Shown in pieces: positions 1-7,968 of a DNA stretch of 12,785 nucleotides. The position numbers and the translations under genes are program-made. This DNA is from [Eubacterium] saphenum (GTDB lineage: Bacteria; Bacillota; Clostridia; Oscillospirales; Ruminococcaceae). Location of the stretch: assembly GCA_004554555.1 (NCBI GenBank), contig SFLN01000053.1, forward strand, positions 1 through 12,785, in the 5' to 3' direction. Below the pieces are notes generated by a model. The model searched no databases and had not been told where the DNA came from. It saw nothing but the letters and a program-made list of their open reading frames with translations. Within the stretch, counting starts at the first letter, position 1, and the number at the start of each line of letters is the position of its first letter.

Positions 1-8
1 GACAACGA

Positions 9-390
9 CTGAAATTTACTGCAATCTCGCCGTTCTTCGCGAAAATTCAGCGCGTTAAAGCTGCAAATTCCATCCAAAATTGCCAGCAAATTAAATCCCA
101 AATCGTCTTAAAATCACTAAAATTCCGTCGGTTTTGCATATAATTTCACCACTTTAAAGCCGTGAATATCACCAGAAATCAACTGAAATTTACTGAAAAT
201 AGCAGCTTTGGGGCAACAGAATCAGCGCTTTAAAGCTGAAAAATTAGTCCAAACTCGGCTGAAATTTGCTGCAACTCCGCTTATTTTGTGCCTGAATTGC
301 AATGCTTTAAAGCCGTAAATTCTCACCAAAATGCCTGCAAATCACTGCAAAATCAACGTTTTCCCGCTCCACTTTAGCGTGACAAATTTG
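9..390. repeat. Degenerate tandem repeat, ~76-bp period, gene-free region
   Basis: The first 427 bases hold no credible gene. They contain an imperfect tandem array: units begin at about 9, 107, 183, 259 and 335, the three between 107 and 334 being exactly 76 bp, the first about 75 bp followed by ~23 bp of extra sequence, and the last partial. Each unit opens with a form of CTGAAATTTRCTG and carries, about 46-48 bp in, a core close to the 10-bp palindrome GCTTTAAAGC (TTAAAG at 55, 154, 230 and 307). Units have drifted considerably. A 76-bp period is not a multiple of three, which argues against a coding repeat. It lies directly downstream of rsgA on the minus strand; I see no clear intrinsic terminator for rsgA in it and no convincing promoter. 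Function unknown. Confidence 0.7.
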
Positions 391-427
391 TACATTGCAT
401 TAATAATTTGTGCCGCGAAAGTTACAA

Positions 428-1321
428 TTAATACTCCGGTTTCCGCTCCTCAAGCAGCCTAAGGTAGCTGTTGTAGCGGCTTTCGGCGATTTTCCCGTCC
501 TCGACCGCCTGCTTCACCGCGCAGCCCGTTTCCTTGACGTGCCGGCAATTTGAAAATCGGCATTCACACCGAAATTCCCTAAACTCCCGAAACGCCAAAT
601 CCAGCTCGTCGCGCGGAATTTCGCAGTAATTCTCGACCTCAACCGCCGAAAATCCCGGCGTGTCCGCAACGTAATTCTCGCCGATTTTGAACAGCTCAAC
701 CTGCCGCGTCGTGTGCCGTCCGCGCCCGAGTTTTCGGCTTATCTCTGCCGTTTTCAGCGCAAGCTCCGGGTAAAGTGCGTTCAGCAGGCTCGATTTCCCG
801 ACGCCCGAGTTCCCCGCGAACGCGCAAAATTTCCCCTCAATCAGCCCGCGCACCCGCTCCGCGCCCTCGCCCGTCAGATTGTTCACCACGCACACCGGTA
901 TCCCGATTTTTTCGTACACCTCGGGCAATTCACCCGCGGTATCCAAATCGATTTTCGTGAACACAACTATCGGCTCAATCCCGTTTCCGTCCGCTATCGC
1001 TATCAGCTTGTCCAACACAAATCGGTTGATTTTCGGCTCGGCGGTGCTGTTCACGAACACTATTCGGTCAAGATTCGCAAGCGGCGGCCTCGGCAGAAAA
1101 TTCTTCCTCTCAAAAATCTCCTCGATAACCGGCTCCGCGTTCTCCGAAACGCTCACCCGCACCCTGTCGCCCGCCGCAGGACTGATTTTCTTGTTCCTGA
1201 AAATCCCCCGCGCTGCGCATTTCACGTTTTCGCCTTTTAAATCGCCGTCGAGGGCGTCCGCATAGTAGACGCCCCCGACCGCTTTTGTGATTATTCCGTT
1301 AAATTCAAACGAATTCTTCAT
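428..1321 (-). CDS. rsgA: Ribosome small subunit-dependent GTPase A
   Basis: RsgA (YjeQ/CpgA) is a circularly permuted GTPase that binds the 30S subunit and checks its late maturation, hydrolysing GTP when the subunit is ready. The 297-residue product has the full family layout: an N-terminal OB-fold (about 1-68), then the permuted motifs G4 TKID (122-125), G1 GNSGVGKS (170-177), the switch threonines at 204-205 and G3 DTPG (220-223), and a C-terminal zinc site C254-x4-C259-x-H261-x5-C267. Length is normal. The ATG at 1321 lies 3 nt after the prkC stop, with only a weak GGTG ribosome site inside the prkC end, so translation is probably coupled. It is the last gene of the block; rpe and thiN, which follow it in B. 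subtilis, are not present within 427 bases. B. subtilis PrkC phosphorylates this protein, which fits the pairing. Confidence 0.97.
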   Translation of the reverse strand: MKNSFEFNGIITKAVGGVYYADALDGDLKGENVKCAARGIFRNKKISPAAGDRVRVSVSENAEPVIEEIFERKNFLPRPPLANLDRIVFVNSTAEPKINRFVLDKLIAIADGNGIEPIVVFTKIDLDTAGELPEVYEKIGIPVCVVNNLTGEGAERVRGLIEGKFCAFAGNSGVGKSSLLNALYPELALKTAEISRKLGRGRHTTRQVELFKIGENYVADTPGFSAVEVENYCEIPRDELDLAFREFREFRCECRFSNCRHVKETGCAVKQAVEDGKIAESRYNSYLRLLEERKPEY

Positions 1322-1324
1322 CTG

Positions 1325-3475
1325 TTACACCAAAGAAGTTCCGCTGTCGGACGAGCTTGACGAATCGGACTCGCTCGGCTCTTCCTCTTTCAAAAGCTGG
1401 CGGAATACCGCGCTGTTCTTGGAAACCTCTTCCTTCTCGGGCTTCTCGTCACCCTCGCTGAACTTAATCTTCATCTCAAGGTAAACGCCCTCGCGGCCCG
1501 TCTTGGTTGACATTACCTTTATCGCGAAGTATTTCTCCTCGCCCGGCTTGCCCTTAACCGTATAGGTTATCGTCTTGGAACCTGCAAGGCTTACATCACG
1601 CGTTTCCGTTGCCGCAACATCGCGTACCGAGTCAACGTAGAATCTGAACTCAAATTCACCCGTTATATTCGTCGGGAGCGTTATGTTGATTTCGCACTCC
1701 TTCTCGGGAATTTCACCCGTGCTGTACGTCAAAATAACCTCGGTGTTCGGCGCAACCTTTTCACCCTCGGCTATGCTCTGCTCGATAACCTCGTTCTTCT
1801 CCTTGTCGCTGTCCTTAGGCTGGAGCTTCGGTATCAGCTTGTACTCGTCGCAGCGCTTCGTTGCGTCCTCTATCGGCATTCCCACAAGGTTCGGCATATA
1901 GAACATCTTATCCGCTGCGCCGTTGCTTACGACAATGACAACCGTGCTTCCCTGCGGCAGGAACTCGTGTGCAGCCGGTGTCGTCGAAATAACGTGTCCC
2001 TCGGCGATATCCTCGCTGTCCGCAAACGTTTTCGATACCTTAAATCCATCGCGTTTGAGCGTCTTTTCGGCATTGTCCGCGGTGCGTCCCGTAACGTCCT
2101 GGATTTCAACCTGCTTTATACCCATACTTACCTTAACGTTGACCGTAACGCCCTGCTTGACGCGTCTGCCCTCGACAAACTCCTGATCGAATATGAAGCC
2201 TTCCTTCGCCTCGTTGTACTCCTGCGTCGGAACAAGCTTCATCAGCTTTCCGTCGCCGTAGGTCGAAAGCGCCTCGTCCCAGCTCATTCCGATAAGGTTC
2301 GGCATATTGAACTCGCCGCCGTCTGTTACGCTTATCGCGCCGGAGTTGCTCTGATTAGAGTTATCGGAACTTTCATTGCCGCCAAACCCGTTTGCAAGCA
2401 GCATAAGAACAAGGAAAACCGTTGCGATAACAAATGCCGCGCCGACCGCGAAAAGTATCGGGATAAGCGGGCTTCTGCGCTCCTCAACCTCGTCGTCGTC
2501 ATCGTAATCGTCGTCCTCGTCCTCGTCGTAGTCCTCGACAACCATATTTTTCCTGCGCTGCTTCTCCTGTTCAACGGCAGGATTTGTTCTGTCGGCAAAC
2601 TTCGCGGTGCCGTCCGTTGAATTGTACTTGTAATCGAAAACGATACCCGGGTTCTTCTTGAACTCCTCCAAATCGGTTATCATCTCGCCCGCCGTCTGAT
2701 AACGCGCGGTCGGCTCCTTCTGCATCGCGCGCAGAACTATCTGCTCCAGTCCCTCGGGGATTGTGGAGTTAAGCTCCGTGGGCTTCTGCGGGGTGCTCTG
2801 CATGTGCTTCAAGGCAATCGCCACGGGTGTGTCGCCGTCATACGGTTTCTTGCCTGTCAGCATCTCGTAAAGCATCACGCCAACCGAATAAATATCGCTG
2901 CGCTCGTCCGTGATATCACCGCGCGCCTGCTCGGGGCTGATGTAATGAACCGAGCCGATTGTCTTTTCGGACATCGTTTTGTTGTTCTCGCGGTTAAAGC
3001 GCGCAATCCCGAAATCCATCACCTTTATCGTGCCGTCACGCAGCAGCATTATGTTCGAGCTCTTCACGTCACGGTGTACAATTCCCCTGTCGTGAGCGTG
3101 CTGTAAAGCTCTCAAAATCTGAATGGTGAAGTGAACCGCGTCGCGCCATTTCAGCACGCCCTGCTGCTCAATATAATCGGTGAGCGTTATTCCGTCCACA
3201 TATTCCATAACGATAAACTGCACCTTCTCGGTGAAGCCAACATCGTAGATTTTCACGATATTCGGGTGCGAAAGCAGCGCAATAGCTTTGCTCTCGTTTC
3301 TGAAACGGCGCAAAAACTCGTCGCTTCCCGCGAACTCGGTTTTTAAGATTTTAACCGCGACTATCCTGTTTTCCTGAATATCCCTCGCGCGGTATATATC
3401 CGCCATTCCGCCGACGCCGATAAGCTCAAGAAGCTCATAGCGACCGTCGAGTTTTTTTCCTATGTTGTTATCCAT
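1325..3475 (-). CDS. prkC: Membrane Ser/Thr protein kinase with PASTA repeats
   Basis: This is the PrkC/PknB/Stk1-type kinase that senses muropeptides or lipid II outside the cell and phosphorylates cytoplasmic targets. Of 716 residues, the kinase domain covers about 13-275: glycine loop IGVGGM (19-24), lysine K42, catalytic HRDVKSSN (134-141), DFG (154-156), an activation loop with T167 and T172, and SPEQ (180-183) in the APE position. A very acidic linker (about 314-332) precedes one membrane helix (about 336-361). Outside are three PASTA repeats (about 388-452, 454-518, 526-588), then a beta-rich segment (590-675) likely comparable to the Ig-like end of other PrkC proteins, and a Glu/Ser-rich tail with a run of five serines. 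The start is ATG 3475, preceded by AGAGGAGA about 12 nt away; an in-frame TTG at 3502 overlaps that ribosome site and is less likely. It has its own promoter, unlike the overlapping prpC-prkC pair of B. subtilis. Confidence 0.97.
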   Translation of the reverse strand: MDNNIGKKLDGRYELLELIGVGGMADIYRARDIQENRIVAVKILKTEFAGSDEFLRRFRNESKAIALLSHPNIVKIYDVGFTEKVQFIVMEYVDGITLTDYIEQQGVLKWRDAVHFTIQILRALQHAHDRGIVHRDVKSSNIMLLRDGTIKVMDFGIARFNRENNKTMSEKTIGSVHYISPEQARGDITDERSDIYSVGVMLYEMLTGKKPYDGDTPVAIALKHMQSTPQKPTELNSTIPEGLEQIVLRAMQKEPTARYQTAGEMITDLEEFKKNPGIVFDYKYNSTDGTAKFADRTNPAVEQEKQRRKNMVVEDYDEDEDDDYDDDDEVEERRSPLIPILFAVGAAFVIATVFLVLMLLANGFGGNESSDNSNQSNSGAISVTDGGEFNMPNLIGMSWDEALSTYGDGKLMKLVPTQEYNEAKEGFIFDQEFVEGRRVKQGVTVNVKVSMGIKQVEIQDVTGRTADNAEKTLKRDGFKVSKTFADSEDIAEGHVISTTPAAHEFLPQGSTVVIVVSNGAADKMFYMPNLVGMPIEDATKRCDEYKLIPKLQPKDSDKEKNEVIEQSIAEGEKVAPNTEVILTYSTGEIPEKECEINITLPTNITGEFEFRFYVDSVRDVAATETRDVSLAGSKTITYTVKGKPGEEKYFAIKVMSTKTGREGVYLEMKIKFSEGDEKPEKEEVSKNSAVFRQLLKEEEPSESDSSSSSDSGTSLV

Positions 3476-3547
3476 AAAAAATGATTTTCTCCTCTGCAAC
3501 AAATGAAGCTAATTCGATTCCTAAATAAATATAAAACTCCAACTTAC

Positions 3548-3576
3548 ATAATAACATACATTCGACTAAATGTCAA
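3548..3576 (-). promoter_or_regulatory. Sigma-A-type promoter for prkC-rsgA
   Basis: On the minus strand a perfect -35 TTGACA (3571-3576) is followed after 17 bp by TATTAT (3548-3553), five of six matches to the consensus, with a TGT just before it that makes an extended -10. Transcription would start near 3541, leaving a leader of about 65 nt before the prkC ATG. This suggests that the kinase and rsgA can be transcribed independently of prpC. Confidence 0.8.
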
Positions 3577-3591
3577 TTGCCGAATTTGCAC

Positions 3592-3615
3592 AAAAAATCA
3601 CAGCACGAAGCCTGT
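3592..3615 (-). terminator. Possible weak terminator after prpC
   Basis: Downstream of the prpC stop on the minus strand, ACAGGC (3610-3615) can pair with GCTGT (3600-3604) as a 5-bp stem with one bulged G and a TTCGT loop, followed by GATTTTTT. The stem is short, so termination would be partial at best. It sits just upstream of the prkC -35 box, where a boundary between transcripts would be expected. Confidence 0.35.
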
Positions 3616-3636
3616 TATCTGCACAAAACCGCTAAA

Positions 3637-4374
3637 TCAAAGCGTGATAAAAGCAACCGAAACGTTGTCGTGACCGCCCTTTGAATTCGCGTAATCCACA
3701 AGGTTTGAACAGCACTCCGACTGCTCCGAATCAAAGCAAATGTCAAGTATATCGAGGTCGTCGCCGTAGGACGAAAGCCCGTCGCTGCACAACAAAATCA
3801 TATCGCCCTTGTTTAAATTCAGCTCGAAATAGTCCGGCGTTACCTCTTCCTCCGCGCCGATTGCACGCGTGATTTTGTTGCGCTCGGGGTGAACGCGCGC
3901 CTGCTCTGCCGTTATCTGACCGCGCTCCACAAGCTCTCGAACGTGCGAGTGGTCCTTCGTTATCTGACGTATGCACTCGTCGTCGCCGTCCGTGAAAAGC
4001 TGATAAGCCCGGCTGTCGCCGACATTCACGATGTAAGCCGTCCCGTCCGCGACAATAACCGCAACGCAGGTTGTCCCCATAATCTCGTTTCCGTGCTCCT
4101 CAGCCGCCGCGCGAACCATATTATTTGCCGCGACTATCGAGGTTACAAGCAGGTTTCTTATGGAATTTCTTCCCATATTTTCCCTGTAATTTTCCAAAAT
4201 TCTCCTAGAAACAACGTCCACGGCAATCCTGCTCGCAAGCCCTCCGCGGCTTTCACCGCCCATTCCGTCGCACAAAACCGCTGCGCAAACGTTCGCGCCG
4301 AGCATTTCACCCCACACGTTGTCCTGATTTTCGGCTCTCTCAAGCCCTATATCCGTTTTTGAGTAAATATTCAA
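3637..4374 (-). CDS. prpC: PP2C-family Ser/Thr protein phosphatase
   Basis: PrpC (Stp) is the metal-dependent PPM phosphatase that reverses PrkC phosphorylation in the cytoplasm. With the chosen start the protein has 245 residues and shows the family motifs in order: NQDN (16-19, metal ligand D18), CDGMGG (35-40, D36), MGTTC (99-103), VGDSRAY (118-124), ITRAIG (168-173), CSDGL (196-200, D198) and GGHDN (233-237, D236). The start is a choice. GTG 4404 overlaps the rlmN end by 11 nt and has GGGAG only 4 nt away. TTG 4374 follows AGAAGGTGAT and places the KTD motif at residues 6-8, as in B. subtilis PrpC, so I prefer it. The gene would then begin 19 nt after the rlmN stop. The usual partner kinase follows, separated by 161 nt. 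Confidence 0.95.
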   Translation of the reverse strand: MNIYSKTDIGLERAENQDNVWGEMLGANVCAAVLCDGMGGESRGGLASRIAVDVVSRRILENYRENMGRNSIRNLLVTSIVAANNMVRAAAEEHGNEIMGTTCVAVIVADGTAYIVNVGDSRAYQLFTDGDDECIRQITKDHSHVRELVERGQITAEQARVHPERNKITRAIGAEEEVTPDYFELNLNKGDMILLCSDGLSSYGDDLDILDICFDSEQSECCSNLVDYANSKGGHDNVSVAFITL

Positions 4375-4393
4375 AATATCACCTTCTAAGGAA

Positions 4394-5413
4394 TTATTCG
4401 TCACTGCTCTCCCGCCGAAGCTGCCCGCAAGCCGCGTTAATATCGGCTCCGAGCGTTCTGCGAACAGTCGCGTTCAGCCCCGCGTTCGTGAGGTACCGCT
4501 GAAAGCGCTCCACATAAGGACTTTTCTTGAAGCCGCGCTCGCGAACCTCGTTTATCGGTATCAGATTTATGTGGCAATTTTTCCCGCCAAGCAGCGCTAT
4601 AAGCTCTTTCGCGGAGCTTTCGTCATCGTTTACACCCTCGATTAGCGAGTACTCGAAGCTTATCCGCCGCCCCGTTGCCGCGAAATAGTCGTCGCACGCG
4701 GTCATAAGCTGCTTCAGTTGAAATTTTTTGTTTATCGGCATTATCTCGGAGCGCTTTTCATCGGTTGCCGCGTGAAGCGACACTGAGAGCGTTACACCGA
4801 GCTTCAGCTTCGCCAAATCGTAGATTTTGTCCACAACTCCGCAGGTTGAAAGCGAAACTCGCCGCAGGCTGAAGCCGCTTTCCTCCAGGATTTGCAGGAA
4901 TTTCATCACGTTGTCGAAATTGTCGAGCGGCTCGCCGATGCCCATCAGCACTATGCTGTCGAGCGTTTTGCCGCTGTCGCGCTCGCTTTCGTACATCTGC
5001 CCCAGCATCTCTGACGGCTCCAGATTTCTCACCCAGCCGGCAAGCGTGGACGCGCAGAATTTGCAGCCCATTTTGCAGCCAACCTGCGTCGAAACGCACA
5101 GCGCCGCGCCGTGCTTGTAATCCATCAGCACGCTCTCAACCGCCTCGCCATCAGGCAGCCCATAGAGATATTTTACCGTATTATCTATCTTGCTTACAAG
5201 TCTTTTTTTGATTTTTAGGCGATTTATACAAAATTTCTCCGATAATTCAGCCCGAAATTGTGCAGAAAGATTGATCATCTGCTCGAAATCGGTTACTTTT
5301 TTGACGTGCAGCCAATCGAAAATCTGCTTTGCACGAAATTTTTTCTCGCCCATCTCAAGAATTTTCTCGGTTAACTCCTCAAAATTAAGCGATAATATAT
5401 CAATTTTTTCCAT
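4394..5413 (-). CDS. rlmN: Dual-specificity rRNA/tRNA adenine-C2 methyltransferase
   Basis: RlmN is a radical SAM enzyme that methylates C2 of A2503 in 23S rRNA and A37 of some tRNAs through a methylated cysteine. The 339-residue product carries the iron-sulfur cluster motif CKMGCKFC (C113, C117, C120), the GIGEPLDN motif (158-165) and the C-terminal CGQLR with the cysteine that carries the methyl group (C329). Length is normal for the family. A cfr-type resistance enzyme is unlikely given the genome context: rlmN sits between rsmB and prpC, as in Bacillota generally. The ATG at 5413 has GAGG 7 nt upstream. A 237-nt spacer separates it from rsmB, so it may start a separate transcript. Confidence 0.97.
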   Translation of the reverse strand: MEKIDILSLNFEELTEKILEMGEKKFRAKQIFDWLHVKKVTDFEQMINLSAQFRAELSEKFCINRLKIKKRLVSKIDNTVKYLYGLPDGEAVESVLMDYKHGAALCVSTQVGCKMGCKFCASTLAGWVRNLEPSEMLGQMYESERDSGKTLDSIVLMGIGEPLDNFDNVMKFLQILEESGFSLRRVSLSTCGVVDKIYDLAKLKLGVTLSVSLHAATDEKRSEIMPINKKFQLKQLMTACDDYFAATGRRISFEYSLIEGVNDDESSAKELIALLGGKNCHINLIPINEVRERGFKKSPYVERFQRYLTNAGLNATVRRTLGADINAACGQLRRESSDE

Positions 5414-5650
5414 AATTTTTCCTCAGAATTGCGGTGTTTTTCGGTCAAGAATTTGCAGGAAATTTGCCCGATTTTTACACTGAAAATGTGCCTAAAATTA
5501 CCGCAGAAAAAATTCACCGGTTTTCTTAAACAGTCAACTAAAATTTAACCGTGATAAATCGCAGCAAGCCGCGTTGTATTGCGATATTTCAAGATTGCAT
5601 TTTGCAAGTATTTTCGCAGCGGTCAACTAAAAATATACTCGAAAATGCCC
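5414..5650. other. AT-rich gene-free spacer between rsmB and rlmN
   Basis: No gene is visible in these 237 bases. On the minus strand two near-identical stretches, TTTTTAGTTGACCG and TTTTAGTTGACTG (GTCAACTA on the plus strand at 5533 and 5622, 89 bp apart), each contain a -35-like TTGAC, but neither has a good -10 at 16-18 bp, so a promoter for rlmN is plausible and not shown. Small inverted repeats are present: ATCGCA 5558-5563 with TGCGAT 5580-5585 (three further internal pairs CAA/TTG), and TTGCA 5595-5599 with TGCAA 5603-5607. The first could act as a weak rsmB terminator on the minus strand but has only TTTA after it. Confidence 0.5.
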
Positions 5651-6970
5651 TTATTTTATGCGTCTGAAAGCGGCTGTAAAAAAGCCGTCGCCGCCGTCCT
5701 TTTCGGGGAAAAAAGTTCGCATAGAATTGTTCTCCGCGCCCTCGTACGGAATCGTCTGCACAATCGGCGAAAACTCCGGATGATTTTCCGCAAAATCGCG
5801 CGCAACCTCGTCGTTTTCCGCACGGGAAAGCGTGCAGGTTGAGTAAACGAGCGTTCCGCCCTCCTTGACGTAGCGCGAGGATACCTCCAAAATCGCTCTC
5901 TGAAGCCGCGGAAGCTCCTCGAACTCCTCCTCGCTTTTGTACTTTATCTCGGGCTTGCGGCGGATTACCCCCAGCCCCGAGCACGGCACGTCGCACAAAA
6001 CCCTGTCCGCCTGCGGCAGCTCCTCGGAGAATTTCACCGCGTTGTTCTGCTTCGCCTCGACAATCCGCAGTCCCAAGCGCTTCGCGCCCTCCGCTATCAA
6101 ATTCACGCGTCCATCGTACAGGTCGAGGCTCAGCACGCGCCCGTTGTTCCCCATCAGCTCCGCCAGTGTAAACGTTTTCCCACCCGGCGCCGCGCAGATG
6201 TCAATCACCGTTTCGTTCACTATCGGGCGCAAAGTCAAGCAGCAAAGCTGGCTCGACACGTCCTGAATGTGGAAAAGTCCCGCCTTGAACGCCTCGAGCT
6301 GCTCGATTTCACCCGCTTTTTCCAGCCGTATGCACCCGTTCAGACGCGGATTTCGCTCCGCTTTTACGCCCTCTTTTTTCAGCAAATTCACCAATTCATC
6401 ATCGGTAACTTTGGTGGAATTTACCCGAGCGTACAAAGGCGGCGCGCCCAGCGACGCTTCCATCGCCTTTATCGCGTTCTCCTCGCCGTACTCTCTGAGC
6501 CACTTCGCGGCTATCCACTCGGGGCACGAGTACTTCAGCGACAGCGTTTTCACCTCGTCGAGCCCCTCAAAGCTGATTTGCTTGCCGTTTCGGATAAAGC
6601 TCCGCAGCATTCCGTTCACAAAGCCCTCCGCACCGAACGCCTTTAGCTTTCTGCACAATTTCACGCTCTCGTTCACCGCCGCGCTTTCCGGCACCGACGG
6701 CATATAAAGCAGCTGATAAAATCCCGCGCGCAGCACCGCAACCGCCTCTTTTTCCAGCTTGCGGAACGGGATTCTGCTGTTCTGCTCGATGATGTAATCG
6801 AGCGTGAGGCGGCGCTCCGTCACGCCGTAAAACAACGCCGCCGCAAACGCTTTTTCGCGCTCCGAAAGTCCTTGCTCGGAAAGCGCGCTGTCAAGCAAAA
6901 TATTTGAATAGGACGCGCTGCTTTCCATCTTCAGAAGCAGCTTAACCGCAGTCAAACGAGCGTCTGCCAT
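5651..6970 (-). CDS. rsmB: 16S rRNA (cytosine-C5) methyltransferase RsmB
   Basis: RsmB (Sun/Fmu) makes m5C967 in 16S rRNA (E. coli numbering) using SAM. The 439-residue protein has a NusB-like RNA-binding N-terminal domain (about 1-135) and a C-terminal Rossmann methyltransferase domain with the SAM motif CAAPGGK (259-265), the DVPCSG motif (327-332, C330) and STCT (377-380, C379), the two cysteines used by m5C RNA methyltransferases. The start is ATG 6970, preceded by GGAG 8 nt away; an in-frame TTG at 6991 would overlap the fmt stop and lacks a ribosome site. The gap to fmt is 17 nt, so it is co-transcribed with fmt. Length agrees with the family (E. coli about 429). Confidence 0.96.
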   Translation of the reverse strand: MADARLTAVKLLLKMESSASYSNILLDSALSEQGLSEREKAFAAALFYGVTERRLTLDYIIEQNSRIPFRKLEKEAVAVLRAGFYQLLYMPSVPESAAVNESVKLCRKLKAFGAEGFVNGMLRSFIRNGKQISFEGLDEVKTLSLKYSCPEWIAAKWLREYGEENAIKAMEASLGAPPLYARVNSTKVTDDELVNLLKKEGVKAERNPRLNGCIRLEKAGEIEQLEAFKAGLFHIQDVSSQLCCLTLRPIVNETVIDICAAPGGKTFTLAELMGNNGRVLSLDLYDGRVNLIAEGAKRLGLRIVEAKQNNAVKFSEELPQADRVLCDVPCSGLGVIRRKPEIKYKSEEEFEELPRLQRAILEVSSRYVKEGGTLVYSTCTLSRAENDEVARDFAENHPEFSPIVQTIPYEGAENNSMRTFFPEKDGGDGFFTAAFRRIK

Positions 6971-6987
6971 AAAACTCACTCCGTTTT

Positions 6988-7923
6988 TCAATTTCCGAGA
7001 ATTTCACCCGTGTTCAACTTCTTCCCGCGCAGAAAATCCTCCGTTTTCATACGCTTCGAGCCCTCAAGCTGTATTTCGCGCAGCTCCACGCACTCTCCGT
7101 CACCGCACACAACGCTGAACTTTTTCTCATCGGCAACGCTTCCCGCGGGCAAGTCGGATTTTCTGTCGGTCAACGACGCGCGGTACACCTTGAGCCGCTT
7201 TCCGTCAAGAAACGTGTATGCGCACGGCACGTCCGCCATCGCGCGAATAAAGTCATAGACCACGCGCGCGGGTTTGGTGAAATCAATCTTCAGCTCTTCT
7301 TTCGTGATTTTGTCGGCGTAGCACGCTTCACCCTGCTGTTTCTCGTGAACCGCAGTACCGTTTTCCAGCGCATGAAGCGTTTCTACAAGCAGCTTCGCAC
7401 CGTTTTCCGCGAGTATTTTCCAAAGCTCCGAGCCCGTCATTTCCGCGGAAATATCCGTTTCCCACCGCATTATCACGTCGCCCGTGTCCAGCCCCTCGTC
7501 CATCTGCATCGTGCACACGCCCGTTTTCGTGTCGCCCGCCTGTATGCACCGCTGAATCGGCGCTGCACCGCGAAATCTCGGCAACAGCGACGCGTGTACG
7601 TTCACGCAGCCGAATTTCGGCAATTCAAGCACACTTTTCGGCAAAATCTGACCGTATGCCGTTACCACAATCACGTCCGGATTTATCTCCCGAAGCGCTC
7701 CCAGAGCCGCCTCAGCGTCCTCGCCCTTGCGCAGCGAAAACGGCTGATACACGGGTATATTGTGCAAAAGCGCCAAATCCTTCACGGGCGTTGTTTCAAG
7801 CTTTTTCCCGCGGTTTTTCGGCTTGTCGGGCTGCGTGAAAACCGCCGCAACCTCAAATTCCCCGACCAGCGCCTCCAGGCTTTTCGCCGCAAAATCGGGC
7901 GTTCCCATAAATACTATCTTCAA
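6988..7923 (-). CDS. fmt: Methionyl-tRNA formyltransferase
   Basis: Fmt transfers a formyl group from 10-formyltetrahydrofolate to initiator Met-tRNA. The 311-residue product has the N-terminal formyltransferase fold with N108, H110 in the HASLLPRFRGAAPIQ motif (110-124) and D146 in MDEGLDTGD (141-149), the catalytic triad of the family, followed by the C-terminal OB-like tRNA-binding domain (about 208-311). Two starts compete. ATG 7941 gives six extra residues but has no ribosome site. TTG 7923 has AAGGAGA 5 nt upstream and gives MKIVFMGTPDFA, the usual family N-terminus, so I chose it. Placement beside def is the classic pairing: the product adds the group that deformylase later removes. 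Confidence 0.96.
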   Translation of the reverse strand: MKIVFMGTPDFAAKSLEALVGEFEVAAVFTQPDKPKNRGKKLETTPVKDLALLHNIPVYQPFSLRKGEDAEAALGALREINPDVIVVTAYGQILPKSVLELPKFGCVNVHASLLPRFRGAAPIQRCIQAGDTKTGVCTMQMDEGLDTGDVIMRWETDISAEMTGSELWKILAENGAKLLVETLHALENGTAVHEKQQGEACYADKITKEELKIDFTKPARVVYDFIRAMADVPCAYTFLDGKRLKVYRASLTDRKSDLPAGSVADEKKFSVVCGDGECVELREIQLEGSKRMKTEDFLRGKKLNTGEILGN

Positions 7924-7942
7924 TGCTTTCTCCTTATTCATC

Positions 7943-7956
7943 AGCCAAATTTGGCT
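7943..7956. repeat. 14-bp perfect palindrome between def and fmt
   Basis: AGCCAAATTTGGCT reads the same on both strands. As RNA it could form only a 5-bp stem with an AATT loop. It lies between the second def stop and the fmt ribosome site and covers the region just before the alternative fmt ATG 7941. It may be a chance palindrome or a small element affecting fmt translation. Confidence 0.3.
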
Positions 7957-7968
7957 TAACAGCGCGGT

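Noticed and set aside
139..144. TATAAT on the plus strand as a promoter -10
   Set aside because: There is no -35-like hexamer at 16-18 bp upstream (ACTAAA at the expected place) and no downstream plus-strand gene.
1..427. CRISPR array
   Set aside because: The repeats are degenerate, about 76 bp in period with no constant repeat and unique spacer pattern, and no cas gene is in the window.
1967..2620. 217-codon plus-strand open frame opposite prkC
   Set aside because: It is a shadow of the prkC PASTA and membrane region; the composition is that of a complementary frame and no family is recognisable.
4394..5413. Cfr-type antibiotic-resistance methyltransferase
   Set aside because: Sequence motifs are shared with RlmN, but gene position between rsmB and prpC and the typical length identify the housekeeping RlmN.
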